Of a stretch of 6,221 nt of DNA, positions 1 to 4,721 are shown piece by piece (the first letter of the stretch is position 1; each line of letters begins with the position of its first letter). Source of the stretch: an uncultured Solobacterium sp. (lineage in GTDB: Bacteria > Bacillota_I > Bacilli_A > Erysipelotrichales > Erysipelotrichaceae). A program made the translations under genes and the position numbers. Below the pieces are notes generated by a model, which worked only from the letters and a program-made list of their open reading frames with translations, was not told where the DNA came from and did no database searches. Location of the stretch: assembly GCA_938041275.1 (NCBI GenBank), contig CALISH010000015.1, positions 1-6,221 of the forward strand. The letters are read 5' to 3'.

Positions 1-1
1 A

Positions 2-133
2 CTGTACGCACAGTGTAACGGTGATGTAATAAATTTTATTCTAAACCCAAAGATACTTTCTATGAAAAATGGGGATAGACCTGGATTGGTCAACCCCATA
101 GAATACTACTTAATAGGTCGTCAGAAACGATAA
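2..133 (+). CDS. Possible C-terminal tail of group II intron reverse transcriptase/maturase (partial)
   Basis: This frame is open from the window edge for 43 codons to a TAA at 131-133 and ends 8 nt before domain V. In bacterial group II introns the reverse transcriptase/maturase gene lies in domain IV and stops shortly before domain V, so position and strand are right. The tail (…NPKILSMKNGDRPGLV, then NPIEYYLIGRQKR) loosely resembles the ends of some maturases, where a PILS-like stretch is followed by a hydrophobic segment and a YY pair, but it contains no catalytic motif. The other two plus frames stop within the first 30 bases. A minus-strand frame is also open to the edge, so coding status is not proven. 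The reading rests mainly on context. Confidence 0.4.
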   Translation: MYAQCNGDVINFILNPKILSMKNGDRPGLVNPIEYYLIGRQKR

Positions 134-141
134 TACAAGTG

Positions 142-175
142 TAGCGCCGTATACGGAACCGTACGTACGGTGCGA
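142..175 (+). ncRNA. Group II intron domain V (catalytic hairpin)
   Basis: The lower stem pairs 144-151 (GCGCCGTA) with 166-173 (TACGGTGC), with a G146-U171 wobble. Outside it T142 can pair with A175, giving the canonical 34 nt. A two-base bulge C164-G165 follows, then a four-base-pair upper stem, 152-155 with 160-163, capped by the tetraloop GAAC (156-159), which is close to GNRA. This is the layout of domain V, which holds the active-site metal ions. The triad is AGC or CGC at 143-147 depending on register; the wobble at G146 favours CGC (145-147). What look like two palindromes, CCGTATACGG and CCGTACGTACGG, are the two halves of this hairpin. Confidence 0.85.
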
Positions 176-176
176 T

Positions 177-226
177 GAGAGGGTCGATGATAATCAAATA
201 AATTGATTATCATCACTCTACTCTAT
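177..226 (+). ncRNA. Group II intron domain VI with candidate branch-point A220
   Basis: A perfect 12-bp stem pairs 186-197 (GATGATAATCAA) with 203-214 around the loop ATAAA. Below it a basal AGAG (178-181) can pair with CTCT (221-224). A220 is left unpaired 7 nt from the proposed 3' end, where the lariat branch-point adenosine of domain VI normally lies. Only one or two bases separate the domain from domain V, as usual. There is no T-run on either side of the stem, which argues against an intrinsic terminator. Confidence 0.75.
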
Positions 227-1086
227 TGGTATGGTTCACCATTGAAGTTGATACGGAAGTCTTCTGGACTACGTGTATCAATTAACTGCTTTGCGAAGTT
301 AACTGCTTTACCGTATAATTCTGGAAATGACGCATGAATCTCTTTTGTTAAGTCATAGCGAAGTGGATAAGATTTATGTTCAAGGTTTAATACCTTAAAA
401 TCATTTTTGTTATACAATACCATGCCGGATAAAACGGGTGGTATTTTAATTTGTTTCTCTAATGCACATAATAAATCATACTTTAACTTTGTTGGATATA
501 AGAACTTTGTATAACGAACAATCTCTGTCGCAGATTCTGCACATAAACTAGGTTTGATTTCTAGATTAAATACATTTTGGAACATTCCTGCATACATTAA
601 TCCAAGTTTGGATTTAGATACCTTATCAATCTTCATAAAGTTGAAGACATCATAGCTTTGTTCGCTTCTTCCACGTTGGTGTAACATCCATACATCGATA
701 TTAGCTTCACTGATAACGTGAGCAGCACCTTCGTGTAATCCTGTTTGTATATGAGTATCTCTTGCGACTGCATTAATGAGTGGGTGCGCAGTCGAATCTA
801 GAGCGTAGTGACATAAGAATCCATAGAAATAGCTTCTAAGATCAGAGTCATTTTCGCTATACTTATCAAAGTAATCAATAAACTCATCACACTTTTCATC
901 ATGCATTAAATCACCATATTTTTTAAGTGATCCTGGTAATAGGGAAGCTCTTGAGAAGAATAACATATCTGGGCCTTGAGAGCCTAGATAAAACATTCCC
1001 TTGTTTGTAATCATGCGTGCATGTGCTTCATCCATTGTACGAAGTACATCCTTTGCAAATTCAACATGTGTAGTTGCAGCTGGCAT
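223..1086 (-). CDS. Zinc-dependent phospholipase C family protein, C-terminus set by intron
   Basis: The 287-residue product belongs to the bacterial zinc-dependent phospholipase C family. Its hallmark HYALDSTAHP (residues 93-102) matches the family's H-Y-x-x-D-x-x-x-H zinc-ligand motif. Other likely ligands are H7 near the N-terminus, D40 in GSQGPD, and H118, H123 and E127. Classical members hydrolyse phospholipids outside the cell, but this protein has no signal peptide or membrane segment, so it is probably cytoplasmic and its substrate is unknown. The start chosen is ATG at 1086, giving MPAATTHVEF, the way the family usually begins; an in-frame TTG at 1116 lies inside the upstream gene with its AAGGAG too close. 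No good Shine-Dalgarno precedes the ATG, but the aminotransferase stops 7 nt before it, so translation is probably coupled. The TAG stop (223-225) lies in the terminal bases of the group II intron, so the native last residues are probably missing. Confidence 0.8.
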   Translation of the reverse strand: MPAATTHVEFAKDVLRTMDEAHARMITNKGMFYLGSQGPDMLFFSRASLLPGSLKKYGDLMHDEKCDEFIDYFDKYSENDSDLRSYFYGFLCHYALDSTAHPLINAVARDTHIQTGLHEGAAHVISEANIDVWMLHQRGRSEQSYDVFNFMKIDKVSKSKLGLMYAGMFQNVFNLEIKPSLCAESATEIVRYTKFLYPTKLKYDLLCALEKQIKIPPVLSGMVLYNKNDFKVLNLEHKSYPLRYDLTKEIHASFPELYGKAVNFAKQLIDTRSPEDFRINFNGEPYQ

Positions 1087-1093
1087 AGTTTTT

Positions 1094-2335
1094 CTACTTG
1101 AGGATATTGTCCTCAATCTCCTTCATTTTCTTTGCTAGACCATAAATCTTATGGCTTGGTAGGGAACATAAACCAACGCGAATACCGTGGTTTACTTTCA
1201 CTGTATAAATATGATTCTCTAAGAATGCTTCATGAACTTTTTTGCATAAATCATTATCATAGATTTTTAATGTTACGAAGAAACCTTCACGATATGGATA
1301 ATGTGGTAGGTTAACTTCATTTGCTTCTGTTAAGAAGATAGAAGAGCGTTCTCGCATTAAATCAATGTAAGATTGTTTTTCCTTAAGGAATTCTTCTCTA
1401 TTTTCATTAACAACCCAACTGAAGTTTTCCATTGCAGCATTCGGAATATTAGACCAAGTAGCACGTGCTTTCTTTTCTAATACTGTTTTCATCTCTGTAA
1501 CGGATTCTTCCTGTTGTGCAAGAATCACAGTAGCTCCACAACGTAAGCCATAGGAAGTCATTGTTTTGGAACAGGAGAAACAGACGATAATCATTGCGTT
1601 ATCGCTAAGTTCATTCCAGGTTTCCATATACTTACGTGATGTATCTACATTGTAAGCATAATCGATATACGCAATATCATCCATTAAAATGATAGGATGG
1701 GTTTTAGATACTTCATTTACAAAGTCAATAACTTCTTTCCATTCCTCATGGCTCATTGTATATCCAGTAGGATTTTCGCAAGGGTCATTGATGAGTAATA
1801 GAATACGTTCTTGCGTCTTCATCACTTTCTGAACCGTTTCTTTGATGGAAGCGATATTGAAGTGATTATCTTCACTAAAGAGCTCATACTCAGCAATTTT
1901 TAAGTTATTCTCTGTAGCCATCAAACGATAACTACCCCAAGCAATATTTGGGATGATGACAGTTTCTCCTTCTTCTAATACAGAAGTAAAGGTAGAGCTG
2001 ACAGCACCTGATCCACCTGGTGTTGCGACAACGTTATGTGCAAGTTTTAGGTTGTTACCTTGGGTTACCCATTCATATACATCTTTGCGAAAGTTAGGGT
2101 TACCATCAAAACTTGCGGCGTAGGAAGCTTTGATGCGGTGGTCAATTGTATCGTAGTGATCAAATACTGACTTGAGTGCAACGAGGTTTCCATCGTTATC
2201 ACAGAGTGTACCAATCGTTGCGTCTATTACATTTTCTTCACCGTTGATACGCTTATCTTCCTTTGCTTTCGCAACGACAGTAAATACTGCATCAGCGATT
2301 GGAGTTAGATTTGCGCTCTTTTTTGTAAATGTCAT
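1094..2335 (-). CDS. Class I/II PLP-dependent aminotransferase (aspartate/aromatic-like)
   Basis: This 413-residue fold-type I aminotransferase swaps an amino group between an amino acid and a 2-oxoacid using pyridoxal phosphate (PLP). Visible landmarks, in order, are GGSGAV (107-112) in the cofactor phosphate region, W133 where an aromatic residue stacks on the PLP ring, NPTG (188-191), D219/D220 with Y223 (pyridine nitrogen and hydroxyl contacts), SCSK with K257 as the Schiff-base lysine, R265 in the SYGLRCG phosphate site, and R386 in GIRVGL, which binds the substrate carboxylate. Length is normal. Substrate cannot be fixed from sequence; an aspartate- or aromatic-type enzyme is most likely. 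The start ATG overlaps the yggS stop as ATGA (2332-2335), and a strong GAGGAG (2344-2349) sits 8 nt upstream. Co-transcription with a PLP-homeostasis gene suits a PLP enzyme. Confidence 0.88.
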   Translation of the reverse strand: MTFTKKSANLTPIADAVFTVVAKAKEDKRINGEENVIDATIGTLCDNDGNLVALKSVFDHYDTIDHRIKASYAASFDGNPNFRKDVYEWVTQGNNLKLAHNVVATPGGSGAVSSTFTSVLEEGETVIIPNIAWGSYRLMATENNLKIAEYELFSEDNHFNIASIKETVQKVMKTQERILLLINDPCENPTGYTMSHEEWKEVIDFVNEVSKTHPIILMDDIAYIDYAYNVDTSRKYMETWNELSDNAMIIVCFSCSKTMTSYGLRCGATVILAQQEESVTEMKTVLEKKARATWSNIPNAAMENFSWVVNENREEFLKEKQSYIDLMRERSSIFLTEANEVNLPHYPYREGFFVTLKIYDNDLCKKVHEAFLENHIYTVKVNHGIRVGLCSLPSHKIYGLAKKMKEIEDNILK

Positions 2336-2988
2336 AATTCATTCTCCTCAAATAAATATGTTCCAATCCGCAACATGGTACTACCATGTTCAATTGCGAT
2401 TGGATAGTCATGACTCATACCCATAGAAAGAGTATGGAAGTATTGTTTACCAAATAATGCTTGAAGATGTTTGAAGATTTCATGTGCTTTGGCAAAGACT
2501 TCATGAATTCGAACTTCATCATCTGTATGTGGCCCCATGGTCATTAAACCTTGAATTGCAATATGTGGGCATTCTTGTAAGAGAAAGCTTGTAAATACCT
2601 CAACATCAGCTGGATCTAATCCACTCTTATTGGTATCTTCATCAGCTAAATGTAGTTCAATTAGCACATCAACTTTACGATTTTGTTTGGTCGCTTCTTT
2701 TTCAATAACTTTCGCAAGAGCGATATTATCAAGCGATTGAATACAGGATACAACAGGTAAGATATCTTTTACTTTATTACGCTGTAAATGTCCTATGTAA
2801 TGCCAAGCGATATCTTTTGGTAGAACTGCTGCCTTTGAAACAAGTTCAGCAGTTCTATTTTCCGCAAAGATTCTTTCGCCTGCGTCGTAATAGGATTGTA
2901 TTTCTTCGATACTGTGATGCTTGGAAACAACACATAAATCTATATTTAAGGCTGCTTGCTTAATCTTCCAGTAATGTTTTTCTATCAT
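2332..2988 (-). CDS. yggS: YggS/PLPBP family pyridoxal phosphate homeostasis protein
   Basis: The product is a 218-residue, single-domain TIM-barrel protein that binds PLP but has no known catalytic activity; family members buffer vitamin B6 vitamers and amino/keto-acid balance. K23 in VVSKHH is the PLP lysine. Family blocks follow: AENRTAE (42-48), WHYIGHLQRNK (62-72), KSGL (121-124), GLMTMGP (147-153), LSMGMSHDYPIAIEHGST (187-204) and LRIGTYLF. The protein is slightly short: only 22 residues precede the lysine, against roughly 30-35 in typical relatives. The usual GENY is AENR here. ATG at 2988 was chosen over an in-frame TTG at 3006, because the TTG lies in the promoter and its codons overlap the TATAAT box. 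It is the first gene of the operon, ahead of the aminotransferase. In Bacillus the homologue is ylmE. Confidence 0.9.
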   Translation of the reverse strand: MIEKHYWKIKQAALNIDLCVVSKHHSIEEIQSYYDAGERIFAENRTAELVSKAAVLPKDIAWHYIGHLQRNKVKDILPVVSCIQSLDNIALAKVIEKEATKQNRKVDVLIELHLADEDTNKSGLDPADVEVFTSFLLQECPHIAIQGLMTMGPHTDDEVRIHEVFAKAHEIFKHLQALFGKQYFHTLSMGMSHDYPIAIEHGSTMLRIGTYLFEENEL

Positions 2989-2994
2989 ATTGCA

Positions 2995-3023
2995 ATTATA
3001 CACCAATGGTTTTGTGCATACAA
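2995..3023 (-). promoter_or_regulatory. Promoter of yggS operon, predicted leaderless
   Basis: On the minus strand a perfect TATAAT (3000-2995) is preceded at a 17-bp spacing by TTGTAT (3023-3018), a three-of-six match to TTGACA. Only six bases (TGCAAT) separate the -10 box from the ATG, so the expected transcription start, 7 nt after the box, is the A of the start codon at 2988. No Shine-Dalgarno precedes the ATG. The mRNA would be leaderless. The promoter lies just beyond the folT terminator, which supports an independent transcription unit. Confidence 0.65.
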
Positions 3024-3051
3024 AAAGAAAACCTGCTGATGTTACAGCAGG
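3022..3051 (-). terminator. Rho-independent terminator of folT
   Basis: Read on the minus strand, the 7-bp GC-rich stem CCTGCTG (3051-3045) pairs with CAGCAGG (3038-3032) around a 6-nt loop. It is followed at once by TTTTCTTTTT (3031-3022). It begins 6 nt after the folT stop codon. The plus strand has no T-run, so it works in one direction only. Its T-tract touches the -35 region of the yggS promoter. Confidence 0.9.
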
Positions 3052-3057
3052 CGAGAA

Positions 3058-3636
3058 TTAAAACCAAGGAATTGGAAATGTGTTGGATGAATCAATGAGC
3101 TTATAACGCTTGAGTACAGGTGCTAATGCATTGAATACAATGACTAGTAAAATGACTTCAATTGGGAATAAAAGAGAATTTTTAATGAAGCTCTTTGTAA
3201 AGTAGAAAATGTAACCTTTACCATACAACATAGAACTCCAAAGAGATCCAACCAGAACATTTACAAATAATGAATTGATGAGTTTTGCAATGATAATCTT
3301 AACAACAGTAATCTTTTGCTTGTATAGGAAACATGACCATACCAAACACGCTAGTACTGGGGTTAAGGTGTACCCTGCAAAGTAGACACCGCCACCACCT
3401 AAGAAGAAACCTAGGTTATCTGTAATAATTGCGGATAGTGCACCAGCAACTGGACCAAGAATGGATGACTCAATTGCAAGTAGTACAAAGCCAAATCCTA
3501 CTTTTAAGTTTTCAGATACTGGAAAGTAAAGATTAGAAGCTACAATCTTGAGTGCAATAAATACACCCATTAACGCAAGATACTTTACTGATTTTAGTTT
3601 TGATGCGGATGAATTCCAAAATTCTTTTTTAAACAT
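3058..3636 (-). CDS. folT: FolT: folate-specific S component of ECF transporter
   Basis: This 192-residue, very hydrophobic protein has about six membrane segments (near residues 18-38, 46-62, 64-80, 86-104, 112-134 and 152-175), the size and layout of an ECF-transporter S component. It binds folate at the outer face and works with the shared EcfA/EcfA'/EcfT energizing module, which is not encoded here. Family-like stretches include ALMGVFIALKIV, the glycine-rich LGPVAGALSAIITDNLG, FAGYTLTP and INSLFVNVLVGSLWSSMLYG followed by a KN-x-LLFPIEV helix, resembling the folate S-component family. The tetrahydrofolate riboswitch in its leader independently supports folate specificity. ATG at 3636 is the start because AAGGAAGG lies 8 nt upstream. 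An in-frame extension back to 3744 would run through the riboswitch and is rejected. Confidence 0.88.
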   Translation of the reverse strand: MFKKEFWNSSASKLKSVKYLALMGVFIALKIVASNLYFPVSENLKVGFGFVLLAIESSILGPVAGALSAIITDNLGFFLGGGGVYFAGYTLTPVLACLVWSCFLYKQKITVVKIIIAKLINSLFVNVLVGSLWSSMLYGKGYIFYFTKSFIKNSLLFPIEVILLVIVFNALAPVLKRYKLIDSSNTFPIPWF

Positions 3637-3638
3637 AT

Positions 3639-3679
3639 AAAAAACCTTCCTTTCACATCCATTTGTGAAGAAAGGTTTT
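3639..3679 (-). terminator. Riboswitch expression platform: terminator hairpin overlapping folT Shine-Dalgarno
   Basis: On the minus strand AAAACCTTTCTTCAC (3679-3665) pairs almost fully, with one bulged base, with GTGAAAGGAAGGTTTT (3656-3641) around an 8-nt loop. The T-run (3644-3639) ends two bases before the folT ATG. The hairpin therefore looks like an intrinsic terminator and at the same time buries the AAGGAAGG ribosome-binding site (3652-3645). Whether control is by termination, by blocking translation, or both cannot be decided from sequence. Confidence 0.75.
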
Positions 3680-3687
3680 CGTTCACA
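3664..3687 (-). promoter_or_regulatory. Competing antiterminator/anti-sequester hairpin
   Basis: TGTGAA occurs twice on the minus strand, at 3687-3682 and at 3657-3652, and TTCACA (3669-3664) lies between and can pair with either copy. Pairing with the upstream copy (12-nt loop) removes the base of the terminator hairpin's 5' arm and would favour folT expression. Pairing with the downstream copy builds the terminator. The upstream copy directly follows the aptamer, so ligand binding could bias the choice. Confidence 0.55.
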
Positions 3688-3775
3688 TAATGGGAGTTGT
3701 AATGACCGCAAGCTATGCTTTTCGTCTGTAGGGACCCGTTCCAAACAGCACTTAACGCCAATTACGTCTATAACA
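3686..3775 (-). promoter_or_regulatory. Tetrahydrofolate (THF) riboswitch aptamer
   Basis: On the minus strand the leader contains the conserved blocks of the folT-associated THF riboswitch. GGCGTTAAGTG comes first, then GGAACGGG in a loop, then GACGAAAAGC, then GCGGTCATTACA and CTCCC. The pairings agree: GTAAT (3765-3761) with ATTAC (3703-3699); CTGT (3748-3745) with ACAG (3729-3726); the small hairpin AGC-ATA-GCT (3719-3711); and a pseudoknot of loop GGG (3737-3735) with CCC (3694-3692). This class binds reduced folates and usually turns off folate transport or synthesis. The outermost closing helix is weak here. Aptamer boundaries are approximate. Confidence 0.9.
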
Positions 3776-3799
3776 TAGCATAAGTAGGTGCAATGTCAA
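3772..3799 (-). promoter_or_regulatory. Promoter of folT leader
   Basis: A perfect TTGACA (3799-3794, minus strand) is followed after 16 bp by TATGTT (3777-3772), which is preceded by TGC, giving an extended -10. Transcription should start near 3767-3764, immediately before the first paired block of the riboswitch. It is divergent from the promoter of the plus-strand gene at 3836. Confidence 0.7.
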
Positions 3800-3818
3800 A
3801 TAGTGTGCTTGAAATCCA

Positions 3819-3827
3819 TGTTATAAT
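3819..3827 (+). promoter_or_regulatory. Extended -10 promoter of trhP1 operon, nearly leaderless
   Basis: TGTTATAAT (3819-3827) is a perfect extended -10 (TGn-TATAAT). No convincing -35 lies 16-18 bp upstream, which is common for extended -10 promoters. The expected start point, about 3833-3835, leaves at most three bases before the ATG at 3836. An AGGG at 3828-3831 would be a close but usable Shine-Dalgarno only if transcription started further upstream. Confidence 0.6.
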
Positions 3828-3835
3828 AGGGCGGT

Positions 3836-4717
3836 ATGAAGAAAATATCAGTTACATGTGAAAGAAAAGAAGATATCGCACTGCTTAAAGAAGCTGGTGC
3901 TGATGAAGTAATCGTTGCACTCGAAGGAGGAGTATTTAGCTCGCTCCATACTTTTTCGATTGCGCATATTGAAGAACTATTAACGCAAGCACGTGTGGTG
4001 CAGATACAGCTATTTGTACTGATGAATCGCTTGTTTCCACAAAGTGAGATTAAATTAGCACAACAACAAATCCAACAGTTACTAGAGATGGGGATTGATG
4101 GTGTTATTATTGCTGATCCCGGTCTATATCAAGCAGCCAAGGAATTATCGTTAGAAGATAAGCTCATCTACAGCCCAGAAACCTTAGTAACCTCTGCAGA
4201 GGACGCAAAATTTTGGCTATCGACAGGAATGTATTCGGTGAATATTTCACCGCTTTTAACAGAGGAGGAAATCTTAAAGATTGCCTCAAGTGTACGTCAT
4301 TGTGGTATCCAGGTATTTGGTTACCTACTTATGAGTATTTCCAAGCGTCCATTACTAACGGCATATCAAGAAGTCGCAAATATTGAAGAACCTTTACATC
4401 ATAACCATCATCTATATCTTCGTGAACAGAAGCGTGAAGGTATGATGCCAGCTTATGAAAATGAAGCAGGTATGATGATCTATACAGATTTTGTACAGGA
4501 ATCGTTTGCGTGGTTAGAGCCTTTTTCAAACGCAGGCATTCAGCGTTTTGAAATGTATGGAAACTATGTTCCGCAAGCAGCACTATTAGATGCGGTACGT
4601 ATGTATCGTCGTGTGCTTAATGGGGAAGATGGCGAGAGTGTTAGAAAGGAATTTGTTCTAAAATATCCAGAATTACCAGTTTCAGATGGATATTATGGAC
4701 AGAAGACGATCAGATAA
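3836..4717 (+). CDS. trhP1: Peptidase U32 family tRNA 5-hydroxyuridine synthesis protein, YrrN/TrhP1-like
   Basis: The 293-residue protein is the short member of the U32 pair found side by side in many Firmicutes (yrrN-yrrO in Bacillus subtilis). There the pair is needed for 5-hydroxyuridine at wobble position 34 of tRNA, and these genes are now called trhP1/trhP2. The TIM-barrel-like N-terminal half shows GADEVIVALEGGVFS (21-35), MGIDGVIIADPG (85-96) and SPETLVTSAED (113-123). The second half holds HCGIQVFGYLLMSISKRPLL, LREQKREGMMPAYENE (195-210) and a C-terminal SDGYYGQKT, all typical of YrrN-like proteins. It lacks the cysteine-rich U32 signature that its partner carries, as expected for this short type, so it probably acts as a subunit. 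Despite the family name, peptidase activity is unlikely. The next gene starts 4 nt after its stop. Confidence 0.82.
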   Translation: MKKISVTCERKEDIALLKEAGADEVIVALEGGVFSSLHTFSIAHIEELLTQARVVQIQLFVLMNRLFPQSEIKLAQQQIQQLLEMGIDGVIIADPGLYQAAKELSLEDKLIYSPETLVTSAEDAKFWLSTGMYSVNISPLLTEEEILKIASSVRHCGIQVFGYLLMSISKRPLLTAYQEVANIEEPLHHNHHLYLREQKREGMMPAYENEAGMMIYTDFVQESFAWLEPFSNAGIQRFEMYGNYVPQAALLDAVRMYRRVLNGEDGESVRKEFVLKYPELPVSDGYYGQKTIR

Positions 4718-4721
4718 AGTT

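Larger units (their letters stand above)
1..226 (+). mobile_element. Group II intron, 3' end only (cut by window edge)
   Basis: The segment ends in the two most conserved parts of a group II intron: a 34-nt domain V (142-175) and a domain VI hairpin (177-226) closing with CTACTCTAT, an AY terminus as expected for group II introns. These are self-splicing retroelements that move by reverse splicing into DNA with an intron-encoded reverse transcriptase. An open frame ending at 133, just before domain V, sits where such a protein would end. The 5' end, domains I-III and most of the reverse transcriptase lie outside the window. The exact 3' boundary (225-227) is inferred from the AY rule and from the branch-point spacing, since A220 lies 7 nt from the proposed end. 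The intron is antisense to the gene that begins at its border, so it cannot be spliced from that gene's mRNA. Confidence 0.82.

Noticed and set aside
69..99. Hairpin ATGGGG/CCCCAT with an inner GACC/GGTC stem, as a separate small RNA
   Set aside because: It lies inside the intron just before domain V and overlaps the probable maturase tail; no promoter or terminator supports an independent RNA.
147..170. Two perfect palindromes, CCGTATACGG and CCGTACGTACGG, as possible operator or restriction-type sites
   Set aside because: They are explained together as the paired arms of group II intron domain V, including the 2-nt bulge and tetraloop.
186..214. 12-bp inverted repeat as a terminator of the phospholipase gene or a Fur-like box
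   Set aside because: No T-run follows on either strand and the spacing does not fit a 7-1-7 Fur/PerR box; it fits domain VI directly after domain V.
1087..1116. TTG start extending the phospholipase-like protein by 10 residues
   Set aside because: It overlaps the aminotransferase, its AAGGAG is too close, and the family normally begins at the MPA residues encoded from 1086.
2172..2426. Open frames on the opposite strand of real genes (also 1132-1314 plus, 4329-4583 minus, 5491-5784 minus)
   Set aside because: They lie antisense to well-supported genes, encode low-complexity or unfamiliar products and have no start signals.
3637..3744. 36-residue N-terminal extension of folT
   Set aside because: The stretch is the riboswitch and terminator leader, and a strong ribosome-binding site points to ATG 3636.
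4686..4721. Earlier ATG for trhP2 overlapping the end of trhP1 by 32 bases
   Set aside because: No ribosome-binding site, and the extra charged residues have no counterpart in the family, which starts at KKPELLAPAG.
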